A stretch of DNA of 64,000 nt from Myxococcales bacterium (GTDB lineage Bacteria > Myxococcota_C > UBA6777). Location: the NCBI GenBank assembly GCA_020632975.1, contig JACKEL010000011.1, positions 124,001-188,000 on the forward strand, in the 5' to 3' direction. Position numbers and translations under genes: made by a program. The notes beneath the pieces were generated by a model. That model was not told where the DNA came from. It did not search any database and was given only the letters and a program-made list of their open reading frames with translations. Positions 56,299 through 64,000 of the stretch are shown here, piece after piece; the stretch's first letter is position 1; each line of letters begins with the position of its first letter.

Positions 56299-57693
56299 TC
56301 AGGAGATGCCGTATTTTTCGAGCTTGTAGTAAAGCGCAGACGTCTTGATGCCTAAGATGCGGGCAGTTTCAGCCTTCACCTTCCCAGCTTTTTCGTAAGC
56401 TTCCAAGATCAAAGCCTTCTCGATATCATCCAAGATCTGCGGAAGCGGCTGATCTCCCAAAGAAAACGAAACGCCTTCCACTTTGGCGGGGACCGCAGAG
56501 GGACGTTGGTGGAGGTGTTGTGGGAGATCGTCTGTCAGAAGTTCCTTGCCTTCCGCAAAAACCAACGACTGCTCCATCACATTTTCGAGTTCCCGCACAT
56601 TCCCAGGCCACGGATAACGCCGCATGACAGAGAGGACATCTGGCTGGATCTCTTCTACTTCGTGCAGTGTCCGCGTCTTGAGCTTCTTGAGGAAGTGCTT
56701 GACGAGCGGTTCAAGGTCGTCAAGGCGCGCTCGCAGAGGCGGCAGAGAGACAGGAAGGATGTGCAAACGATAAAACAAGTCTTCGCGAAAGCGCCCTGCG
56801 TCCACTTCTTGTTGGAGATCTTTGTTGGTGGCAGAGATGATCCGCACATCCACCTTGATCGGGTGCTCTCCCCCCAAACGCTCAAACTCTTTTTCCTGCA
56901 AGACCCGCAAAAGTTTCACTTGCACAGTGGGCGAGATATCGCCGATCTCGTCCAAAAAGATCGTTCCTTTGTCCGCCAGCTCAAAACGCCCGAGTTTCCG
57001 CTTGATCGCGTTGGTAAAAGCCCCCTTTTCGTGACCAAAAAGCTCACTTTCCAAAAGGGTCTCGGGCAACGCACTGCAATTGATCTTGATAAACGGCCCG
57101 TCATGTCGAGGACTTTGGTCGTGGATAGCACGTGCCACAAGCTCTTTACCTGTCCCCGACTCTCCAAAGACATGCACTGTGGACTCAGACGCAGCAACCT
57201 TGCGAACAAGCTTAAACACCCGCTGCATGGGCTCGCTTTCGCCAATGATCTCTTTGGTGCCGTAGGGTGCGGCGATCTCATCACGAAGCAACTTGTTTTC
57301 TTCGTTGAGACGGGCATTTTTCTGCACCCACTCTCTTGCTTCGAGGGCTTTGTTGACTTTGACCCGCAACAACTCCATCGAAAAAGGTTTGGTGATAAAG
57401 TCAAAAGCGCCCGCTTTCATCGCATCCACCGCGACTTCGATCGTCCCAAAAGCAGTCACCACCATCACGAGAACATCGGGATCTTTGGCTTTGATGGTCT
57501 TGAGTACGCTCAGACCGTCCACATCATCCATCTTGAGATCTGTGATCACAAAGTCCGTCTCTTCGGGTCGAAACAGCGCGATACCCTCTTTTCCTCCAGA
57601 CGCAACATCCACACGATGCCCCATCTTTCGGATCGTATAAGCCATCCCCTCACGCATCGTATCGTTGTCATCGATCACCAAGATCCGCGCCAT
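56299..57693 (-). CDS. NtrC-family sigma-54-dependent response regulator
   Basis: 464 aa from ATG 57693 (GGGAGG 7 nt upstream). Receiver domain with the phospho-acceptor Asp in FVITDLKMDDVDG and Lys in FDFITKPFS. The central AAA+ domain has Walker A GESGTGKE, Walker B FLDEIGD and the sigma-54-contact loop GAFTNA (usually GAFTGA). C-terminal Fis-type HTH (AETARILGIKTSALYYKLEK). It activates sigma-54 promoters when phosphorylated. No sensor kinase is adjacent; the partner is elsewhere. Confidence 0.94.
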   Translation of the reverse strand: MARILVIDDNDTMREGMAYTIRKMGHRVDVASGGKEGIALFRPEETDFVITDLKMDDVDGLSVLKTIKAKDPDVLVMVVTAFGTIEVAVDAMKAGAFDFITKPFSMELLRVKVNKALEAREWVQKNARLNEENKLLRDEIAAPYGTKEIIGESEPMQRVFKLVRKVAASESTVHVFGESGTGKELVARAIHDQSPRHDGPFIKINCSALPETLLESELFGHEKGAFTNAIKRKLGRFELADKGTIFLDEIGDISPTVQVKLLRVLQEKEFERLGGEHPIKVDVRIISATNKDLQQEVDAGRFREDLFYRLHILPVSLPPLRARLDDLEPLVKHFLKKLKTRTLHEVEEIQPDVLSVMRRYPWPGNVRELENVMEQSLVFAEGKELLTDDLPQHLHQRPSAVPAKVEGVSFSLGDQPLPQILDDIEKALILEAYEKAGKVKAETARILGIKTSALYYKLEKYGIS

Positions 57694-57917
57694 ACCCAAA
57701 CCTCCCATCACACCGAAAAAACCGTAACGACCACAGCCGAGCTTCGAAAAGCCGCCTGACTACGTCACACCACAAGATCTTCCAAGAGAATATGCAAACG
57801 ATAAGACCAGATGCAAAACGGGCGGACCCTCGAAACAAATGTTTGTCTTTCAAACAAACACATGACTCCGCGATTCCGCCCGCTTTAGAGATATCCATGA
57901 TCTTCTTTGAGGCTCGA

Positions 57918-58193
57918 TCAGCCTGCGGCGATCTCCAAACGCTCGCCTTCTTCGGCAGCTTCTTCGGGGATCTCCTCAGGAGGATAGATGCACACAGTGT
58001 AGATCTTGTCTGCGCGGAAGATCCAAGATTGGTTCTTCACATCAACGCAGCTCCACATCGATGGGGCTGATTGCTTCATTGCTGTTTGGATCTCATCCAA
58101 CAGATCTTCAGCGCTTTTGTCCGATTGGATCTTGATATATGCGGGTTGGGCTTCCGACTCATGACGAATAAAGATGCGGTAGATCTGGCTCAC
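57918..58193 (-). CDS. Small hypothetical protein
   Basis: 91 aa from GTG 58193, chosen because AGGAGG lies 6 nt upstream; the longer open frame to 58277 has no such site. Sequence begins SQIYRIFIRHESEAQPAYI, with one helix (SAEDLLDEIQTAMKQS), then WSCVDVKNQSWIFRADKIYT and an acidic tail (PEEIPEEAAEEGERLE). No known domain. Same strand as the NtrC-type gene, 224 nt upstream of it. Confidence 0.6.
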   Translation of the reverse strand: MSQIYRIFIRHESEAQPAYIKIQSDKSAEDLLDEIQTAMKQSAPSMWSCVDVKNQSWIFRADKIYTVCIYPPEEIPEEAAEEGERLEIAAG

Positions 58194-58435
58194 AGACTGC
58201 CTCCTCAAGTCTCGGTGGATCAAGTTTGTGTCTTCGGTCTTCAAGAAGCGACGCTTCCATGGAACAGAACAACACACCTTACTACTTTTCTTCCCTTTCC
58301 CATTCGATGTTGCAGCCTACTCTGTTTGGTTGCAGAACACAAGACGGACTCTGCGCCTTTTCGATGCCCTCTCCACCCTTTTTGTACAACCAACCAAAAA
58401 ATACCTTTTCTGTTCGCGTGACCGTCCCATCACGC

Positions 58436-60583
58436 TCATGGCGACTGGGGTGAAAGCAACAACGGTTGTTCAGGCGATGGATTCACAACCTCGCGCTCCA
58501 AGTTTCTCCCCCATGTGATCGACAAACGCCCGATCTGCTTCGCTTCTCCCAAAGGGATGGGCAAAAAAAGATCCGGCTGATCGGGCCCCGTCGCCCCCAA
58601 CCCGATCTCTCGCAACACACGCAAACCATCCAGTTGCAAACGCATCCGCGCCCCCAATGAAGAGCGATTGCCTTGGATACCACGCAAAGCCACCCGCAAA
58701 GACGGATGTTGCGAAGGTGTGGACGATACCTGAATCGCCCCCGAGTCTTGCACACCGTACAAAGACGCGCGACCTGAGACCTTAACATCTCCAAGGCCAA
58801 GGCTTTTCATTCCTTTCGGAATATCCGCAACCTTGGAGGCATCCAACCATGTCGCACCACCCAAGTTTTTCCACAAAAGATGCTCGCCATCTTCCATCAC
58901 AAACAACAAATCCATATACGCATCGCCATCCCCATCAACCCACATCAGCCCTCTCACCGCGCGTTCCGTATGCACCACACGCGACGCAAAACGCCATCCA
59001 CGCCCAGGGATCTGATGCAATGTCACAAGATGCAAAGTCGCTTCAGGAGAGGCTGGCGGCGCTTGCCCAACCGTCGCATCTTCCGCCGCTTTCCCAACCC
59101 CCACCAACACCAAATCAAGATCTCCATCAAGATCCACGTCATAACGCGCTGCATGCACCCAACGCAACCCATCCAAGCCTGGCAAAGCCTTGCTCAACCC
59201 TGTACGCTCAAAGTGCCCCGAACCATCTCCCCAAAGCACGTAAGGTTCGCCTTTTTCTGGCAACACAAAGATATCGGCCAGCCCATCACCATCCAAATCA
59301 CTCGCCAAAGCTTGCGAATCTCCCCCGATTTCCCGCAGATACGGCGATGCTTCGTACACCTTCCCACGTCGCCACAAGATCCGACTCTGCTCAGCGGTCT
59401 TGTCCAACAACAACAGATCCAACTGGCTGTCTCCATCGAAGTCACCCGCCAAAACATCTCGAACCCCCAACGTCAACCACTGCGAAAACAACGATAAATC
59501 CACCGAGTAGCGATCTCCTCCCAAAGCCCGCCAAAACTCCCATCCCCCCGAGCGACGCAACAAGATATCCGCAAGTCCATCTCCATCCATATCCCATACG
59601 CGCAAAAGCTCAGGCGCAAATCCCCCACCTTCCGCGATCACAGTCGGCTTGCTACCGCTCCCCACCTCTCTCCAAATCAACAACCTCGAACGCTCCGCAA
59701 TGATCCACGCTGGCTGCCCAAACCCCTCAGGATCCATCATCGCGCTCACCAAAGGACGCACCGCTCCCTGGATCTCTTCGCTCTTCCAAGGCTCCATCAC
59801 CCCATAAAAAACCGTCTCCAAGTCAGACAACAAGTTCTTCAAATCAAAAGCCCGCACTGTCATCACGACATCGCGCTGAATCCCGAACGGGCCAACATAG
59901 CGGCTCCAAGGCCCGAAAAGTAAGCTGTATTCGATCCGCCCAGGCTCTGAAGCCTCTAAGCGAACATCCATCGAATTGGGTACAAAAACACCCGAAGGCG
60001 GCGATATCTTGAGCTTTGGCGGGAAGTTATACTCCACTTCTTGAACAGGCTCTCGGTTCCCCCAAAGATCCACCGAAAAAAAACGTAACGTCGTATCCAC
60101 CGAGACTTCGATAGGTCCCAAGTAACGAGCAGAGGTCTCGCTAGGCTCGGTACCATCGACCGTATAGAAGATCGTCGTGGGTTCGTCGCTTTGCAATACG
60201 ATCTGCTGAGGCTCCCGATAGTTCCCCGCGCCCGGCTCCGCCCACGTTTGCGCAAACAAACTATCCATCTGGTACACCGCTTGTCCAACAATCCCCTCAC
60301 GCCCCTCCTGATCCACCCCCACAAAACGCAGACGGGTCGGCGTCCAAAGCGCAATCGGCCCTTCATACAAAAGCCCCCGTTCCGCATTCGGCCGACTTCC
60401 ATCCATCGTGTAATAAATCGCAACCGTGCGGCTTTCCCCTTCGAGCTGCACTTCCGCTCCCGCTCGCAACTGCCCCCCCGCTGGACGAGCTTCCACACGA
60501 GGCCCAAGCCCAGGAGGTACCGTCTCCCCGCAACTACACCCCGCGATACAAAAAAGCCACAGTCCTAAGCATACGCGCCACAT
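58436..60583 (-). CDS. Lipoprotein with chitobiase-C, FG-GAP and ASPIC/UnbV domains
   Basis: 715 aa from ATG 60583 (GGGAG 10 nt upstream). Lipoprotein signal: RVCLGLWLFCIAGC with the lipobox IAGC. Residues about 25-170 have two chitobiase/hexosaminidase C-terminal-type repeats (IYYTMDGSRPN, IFYTVDGTEPS). The middle carries several FG-GAP/VCBS calcium repeats (DMDGDGLADILL, DFDGDSQLDLLLL, DLDGDGLADIFV, DVDLDGDLDLVLV). The end (MRLQLDGLRVLREIGLGA, GRLSITWGRN) fits the ASPIC/UnbV domain. Such proteins are surface, adhesin-like or polysaccharide-associated. A role in binding cell-surface glycan is likely but not shown. Confidence 0.8.
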   Translation of the reverse strand: MWRVCLGLWLFCIAGCSCGETVPPGLGPRVEARPAGGQLRAGAEVQLEGESRTVAIYYTMDGSRPNAERGLLYEGPIALWTPTRLRFVGVDQEGREGIVGQAVYQMDSLFAQTWAEPGAGNYREPQQIVLQSDEPTTIFYTVDGTEPSETSARYLGPIEVSVDTTLRFFSVDLWGNREPVQEVEYNFPPKLKISPPSGVFVPNSMDVRLEASEPGRIEYSLLFGPWSRYVGPFGIQRDVVMTVRAFDLKNLLSDLETVFYGVMEPWKSEEIQGAVRPLVSAMMDPEGFGQPAWIIAERSRLLIWREVGSGSKPTVIAEGGGFAPELLRVWDMDGDGLADILLRRSGGWEFWRALGGDRYSVDLSLFSQWLTLGVRDVLAGDFDGDSQLDLLLLDKTAEQSRILWRRGKVYEASPYLREIGGDSQALASDLDGDGLADIFVLPEKGEPYVLWGDGSGHFERTGLSKALPGLDGLRWVHAARYDVDLDGDLDLVLVGVGKAAEDATVGQAPPASPEATLHLVTLHQIPGRGWRFASRVVHTERAVRGLMWVDGDGDAYMDLLFVMEDGEHLLWKNLGGATWLDASKVADIPKGMKSLGLGDVKVSGRASLYGVQDSGAIQVSSTPSQHPSLRVALRGIQGNRSSLGARMRLQLDGLRVLREIGLGATGPDQPDLFLPIPLGEAKQIGRLSITWGRNLEREVVNPSPEQPLLLSPQSP

Positions 60584-60813
60584 CCGCGCTATTCTCCCTA
60601 TCCATCGACATCGCTGCTTCCAACGAAACAGCCACCTACCATACCACACGAACCGTCCCAGAAAAGGGGAGTTCGGGATATCCAATATTCCTTTGGCCTC
60701 CGCCGCCAGCGCAGGCCATTTGCCTCTCCCCCTTTCCACAGGCCGCCCAATTCGGCTACAATGACCATCTTTTCCTGCATTCGTGACTTGAGGACACAAA
60801 CAAGGATAACGGA

Positions 60814-61932
60814 ATGTCTTCACAATCAGACCCGCCAACAAACACACAAACCCACCAAGAGCCCCTTGCAGCCGAGCGAGACGAAGCGCTCCGCGAGCAA
60901 GGACGACTCCTTGCCCAAATCGAAGATCTGAACCAACGCTTGCAACAAGCTGAATGGTATCGACAGCACCTGCGGTTGGGGTGGCTTTGGATGTCCCTGT
61001 TGCTGCTTTTCGGCGTCACGGGATATTGGCGAGGCTATATGCAACTCGCTCCGCCCCAACCTGCCGCAGCCTACGCTCCTCCCACCATGGCTCAAGGAAA
61101 CACGAGCCGCGCGACCCCCACGGCCCCCCAACCGACTCCCCCCCAACCAGCGCCAACTCCACGCAACAACATGGCCCCTCCCACTGCGCAAGGCCCCACC
61201 CCGCAACCCACGCAGATCACGAAACGACCCGCTCCCACCGCACCAACAGATCCGTCTCACAACTGCCCAGAAGGGATGCGATATCGATGCTTACGCGTTT
61301 GCCACAAGCGCGATGCGAGAAAACGCTGCATTGATCGCGCGCTTCAACCAACGTGCCAGTGCTGGAAAGTGCGCAAACAGGGGTTCGTCAAGCTCGTTTC
61401 GCTCCAAGGGAACGGGCCCATCTCACAACAGAGATTGCAGCGCGCAACCAAACAACGCCTGCCTTTTCTTCAGCGTTGTTACCGTAGGATGCGCAATATC
61501 CGCCCTGCTCCCCCTGAAGGCGAACTGAAACTGCGCTTTAACATCCCTTCTTTCGGACGCCCTCAACACGTCGAGATCGTCTCCTCCGCCCTCAACAACC
61601 CCACGCTGCATAACTGTTTGATTCGACAGATCCAACGACTGCGTTTCCGTCCCAATCCAGATCCCACACCAACAAACGTTTCGCTGCTTCTTGCGATGCG
61701 TTTTCAGTTTCCCCCAGCGCAAGCCGCGCCACCGCGCCACACGATGCACATGCGCAAACCGCGCCCCACAGGAAAGCAGAGCGTCAACGGCAAGATGCCC
61801 GCGCAAGCTTGTCCTACAGGGAAGATTTGGCGTTGTGCCAAGCCATGCTACCAATATGATGAGAAGGGATATTGTTTAGCGCCCGGAACACGTGTGAAAT
61901 GCCGATGTATGCGCCCTGATCAAAGACCTTGA
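60814..61932 (+). CDS. TonB-like (AgmX/PglI) protein with two six-Cys modules
   Basis: 372 aa. A coiled-coil N-terminus (ERDEALREQGRLLAQIEDLN), one span (WLWMSLLLLFGVTGYW), a Pro/Ala/Gln linker, then C-rich module 1 (151-183), an AgmX/PglI-type domain (about 198-300: FLQRCYRRMRNIRPAPPEGE, LKLRFNIPSFGRPQHVEIV, NCLIRQIQRLRFRP), and module 2 (333-365). Each module is C-x7-C-x3-C-x8-C-x8-C-x-C, with identical spacing. The AgmX-type domain is TonB-like and could link inner and outer membrane. Function of the Cys modules unknown; they are probably disulfide-bonded in the periplasm. Confidence 0.78.
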   Translation: MSSQSDPPTNTQTHQEPLAAERDEALREQGRLLAQIEDLNQRLQQAEWYRQHLRLGWLWMSLLLLFGVTGYWRGYMQLAPPQPAAAYAPPTMAQGNTSRATPTAPQPTPPQPAPTPRNNMAPPTAQGPTPQPTQITKRPAPTAPTDPSHNCPEGMRYRCLRVCHKRDARKRCIDRALQPTCQCWKVRKQGFVKLVSLQGNGPISQQRLQRATKQRLPFLQRCYRRMRNIRPAPPEGELKLRFNIPSFGRPQHVEIVSSALNNPTLHNCLIRQIQRLRFRPNPDPTPTNVSLLLAMRFQFPPAQAAPPRHTMHMRKPRPTGKQSVNGKMPAQACPTGKIWRCAKPCYQYDEKGYCLAPGTRVKCRCMRPDQRP

Positions 61933-61970
61933 GTTCGTCCCACCCAAGCCCACGTCCCACCCAATGCCCA

Positions 61971-63935
61971 CTACAAACGACGACGAATCCGCCCATCTTC
62001 CGCACCAAGGATACAAGGTAGCGTGCGGTATTGTGTGGGTACAAGCTTCTCTTTTTCTTCGTCTGTGAGTGGGCTGCGCCCTTCTTTCTTGCGTTCTTCG
62101 TCCACGGTCAGCAACCATTTGTTGCAGTCGGGAAGCCCTTCGATGTATTCGACGAGCGCATCACGAAGAGAAACACCTGTGTTGCGTTGTGTGGTGTTAC
62201 GTTGGAGGACGCGGAAGCCCGAACCACCGTTTGCGATGTAATCGTTTGCAGCGAGCTTATAAGAGCTAAATGGCTCAACAGGCTCACCCCACAAACAAGT
62301 ACGCTTTCCTTCTGTGGCCAGAGGATCATAACAAACGGTATTTGCTGGGGTATCTGCTGTACAACGAGGATTTCGGTTGGCTCCAATGCAGATCAAATCA
62401 GCACGAGGGGGATTGGCACCACAGTTCATGACAAAGCTCATCCCAGCGATCTGGGCTTGTGACTGACAGCCCCGTCCTGTCGAACGTTCGGTCACAAAGT
62501 CCAACAACTCTTGTACTTCTTTCCCAGAGACAAAGAGTGTGGTGACGGTGTTTTCGAACGGGAAGATCTCGTAAAACTGTTCCAAAGAGACGGGCCCAGG
62601 CTGAAGATCCGTACGAATCCCAAGCGAGTTGGTCAAAGCAAAGTCTGCTTCAACACGACGACGAACCTGCATCGATTCTGAAACAAGGTTCCCCAAGGAA
62701 GAGTCGCCCGTACCACGGCCAAAGCGAGGAACAAGAAAGGGAGCGAATGCAAAGATCCGCGTGGTATCGATTTGTTGATTGAGCCCGAAGATGTAAGGCT
62801 CAAGCATGCGCAACATGTCGGGATCTTCTTTGATCGTGTTGGTCACGCCAATCGCGTTGAAGCGGTGGGAGACGATCTCACCATTGCGAACAACAAGATC
62901 CGCGCGTCCAACAAACTTTGCAAAAGCCCCTGAGTGGACCAACAAGACATCGCGATCGTCAGGGTCCAAAAGGTTCTTTGGTGGATTGAGAACGACGTGG
63001 TGGTGACCACCCATGATCACATCCAAACCACGAACCCCTTCGATCCACTTGCGTTCGATGATGGTTTCTTGGGATGTTGGATTCACGCCTTTGATCTCGT
63101 CGCTGCGGTAGTAACCACCGACAAGATGCTCATCTTCTGTCAAACCGATGTGTGTCAGTGCCATCACCAAATCAACGCGATCTTTGATCAAGTTGATGTA
63201 GCGCTGCAAAGTTTCGTTTTGCTCAGAAGCGTTGTAACCAAGGGAGTTTCCGCCTTCTGCAAGGCTGTTCAACGAACTGGTGTTCGCCAAACCAATGACC
63301 CCCACACGCAAGCCGCGAACATTAAAGATGGTGTACGGCTGAAGGATGCGGCGAAGCTCCTCAGAAGTCTCACGTCGCGAGTCATTCATCGGGATGTAGT
63401 TGGCGGCAAGCACAGGATAAGACGAGAACCACGCCAACTGACGACTCAAGATCAAACCACCGTTGTCGAAGTCGTGGTTCCCCAACACATAAGCATCAAT
63501 CTGCAAGTTGGAGAGCGCACGCGCTTCAACCTCGCCTTGGAAGACGTTGAAGATCGGTGCTCCTTGGAACAAGTCACCCGAGTCCACATACAAGACACGG
63601 TCAGCTTTTGCGCGTTCATCGCGGAGAATGCTCGCGATGCGAGCAATCCCACCAAAAGGACCGTCCCCATCCAACCCCAACTCTCGGTCGGTTCGCGCAG
63701 GAACCAAACGATAAGACAACACCCGAGAGTGGATATCGCTGGTATGCAACACAGTTAGATGAACATCTTTGTCAGTCAAGTTGGGCGGCGCATAGCCTTC
63801 ACGTCCACACGCAACCAACGCCAAGCCCGCTCCCAAAAGTCCGAATAACCCGACAAGTCGAGCCACAACACGAACTGCCTTGGAAGCAGGACTCCCTGAC
63901 CACCACGAACCCAAAAATAACCCAGTCACTTCCAA
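61971..63935 (-). CDS. 5'-nucleotidase/UshA-family lipoprotein
   Basis: 654 aa. Start is TTG 63935 or GTG 63929 (GAGG 7 nt before the latter). Lipoprotein signal with the lipobox LVAC (LFGLLGAGLALVACGREG). Metallophosphatase motifs: TVLHTSDIHSRVL, YVDSGDLFQGAPIF, YVLGNHDFDNGG, MALTHIGLTEDEH and IMGGHHHVVL. The C-terminal substrate domain has FALTNSLGIRTDLQPGP and FPFENTVTTLFVSG. Some extra Cys (GRGCQSQAQ, NCGANPPRADLICIG) probably form disulfides. Surface nucleotide or phosphate scavenging is likely. Confidence 0.92.
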   Translation of the reverse strand: MEVTGLFLGSWWSGSPASKAVRVVARLVGLFGLLGAGLALVACGREGYAPPNLTDKDVHLTVLHTSDIHSRVLSYRLVPARTDRELGLDGDGPFGGIARIASILRDERAKADRVLYVDSGDLFQGAPIFNVFQGEVEARALSNLQIDAYVLGNHDFDNGGLILSRQLAWFSSYPVLAANYIPMNDSRRETSEELRRILQPYTIFNVRGLRVGVIGLANTSSLNSLAEGGNSLGYNASEQNETLQRYINLIKDRVDLVMALTHIGLTEDEHLVGGYYRSDEIKGVNPTSQETIIERKWIEGVRGLDVIMGGHHHVVLNPPKNLLDPDDRDVLLVHSGAFAKFVGRADLVVRNGEIVSHRFNAIGVTNTIKEDPDMLRMLEPYIFGLNQQIDTTRIFAFAPFLVPRFGRGTGDSSLGNLVSESMQVRRRVEADFALTNSLGIRTDLQPGPVSLEQFYEIFPFENTVTTLFVSGKEVQELLDFVTERSTGRGCQSQAQIAGMSFVMNCGANPPRADLICIGANRNPRCTADTPANTVCYDPLATEGKRTCLWGEPVEPFSSYKLAANDYIANGGSGFRVLQRNTTQRNTGVSLRDALVEYIEGLPDCNKWLLTVDEERKKEGRSPLTDEEKEKLVPTQYRTLPCILGAEDGRIRRRL

Positions 63936-64000
63936 ACCTCACCGACCAGTCTTGTCCCAAAGACAGGAGCTTGGCCGTTTACACAGCCCAAAGGGAACCT

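Noticed and set aside
56506..57759. Open frame of 417 codons antisense to the NtrC-type gene
   Set aside because: Mirrors the real gene; no ribosome site or motif.

Overview
The window is a 64 kb piece of a bacterial chromosome of roughly 50% GC, without phage, insertion-sequence or CRISPR content that I can recognise. The gene set points to a Gram-negative, predatory/social deltaproteobacterium-like lineage, most likely Myxococcota or a close relative with lower GC than soil myxobacteria. The signs are Hanks-type Ser/Thr kinases (one lone, three in tandem), FHA and GAF signalling proteins, AgmX/PglI-type TonB-like C-termini, many Cys-rich lipoproteins, a sigma-54 activator, PPi-dependent phosphofructokinase, a FadL porin, and promoters of the form TTGACA-N17/18-TAGCnT. 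This placement is inference from gene content only.

Layout. 1-3.6 kb (minus strand): the conserved rpmH-rnpA-yidD block, a small Cys-rich lipoprotein, a secreted helical-repeat protein and lipA. 4-7.3 kb: a CRP/FNR regulator, a short tandem repeat, and an 807-aa flavoprotein fused to a NosR/NapH-like polyferredoxin. 7.6-11.4 kb: a family 2 glycosyltransferase, a GAF protein with a long Pro/Ala linker, a degenerate ADP-ribosylglycohydrolase and an XRE regulator, followed by an anomalous T-rich gene-poor stretch. 12.2-18.1 kb: a membrane Ser/Thr kinase, FadL and TlyA (minus), an ECF sigma factor and a probable soluble anti-sigma. 18.3-28.9 kb: PPi-PFK, a 989-aa unknown, an AidB-like acyl-CoA dehydrogenase, an FHA membrane protein, GlgC, a membrane-anchored protein with an AgmX-like tail, and a Roadblock-like protein. 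29-36 kb: a LeuA-regulatory-like protein, an alpha/beta hydrolase with Asp in place of the nucleophile Ser, a secreted unknown, REP-like palindromes, a TetR-isocyanide synthase fusion, and cysS. 36-43.8 kb: a secreted coiled-coil protein and three tandem receptor-like kinases. 43.9-54.4 kb: an ETA-repeat membrane protein, an MBL-fold hydrolase divergent from a LysR regulator, RNase R, two U32 proteins, an alpha/beta hydrolase and an E2-like protein. 54.9-64 kb: a putative lipoprotein, an NtrC-type activator, a chitobiase-C/FG-GAP/ASPIC lipoprotein, a TonB-like protein with duplicated six-Cys modules, and a 5'-nucleotidase-family lipoprotein.

Strongest candidates for something new. (1) The 530-aa protein at 32787-34379 has an N-terminal TetR DNA-binding regulator and a C-terminal DIT1/PvcA isocyanide synthase domain in one open frame. 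A pair of identical 13-bp sites lies just upstream. Some residues I remember as conserved in the enzyme family look changed, so it may be a ligand sensor built from an enzyme. (2) Three tandem kinases (37501-43778) share an uncharacterised extracellular module, C-x2-C-x15-22-C-x11-C-x3-C-x6-7-C-x2-[FY]-G; two of the three genes are broken by clustered single-base shifts. (3) A TonB-like protein (60814-61932) carries two six-Cys modules of identical spacing on either side of its AgmX/PglI domain.

Housekeeping functions present: ribosome and RNase P (rpmH, rnpA), lipoate synthesis (lipA), rRNA methylation (tlyA), glycolysis and glycogen (PPi-PFK, glgC), cysteinyl-tRNA synthesis (cysS), RNA turnover (rnr) and tRNA/rRNA hydroxylation-type U32 proteins. 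Most are single genes or pairs; the window looks like core chromosome with lineage-specific signalling genes between them.
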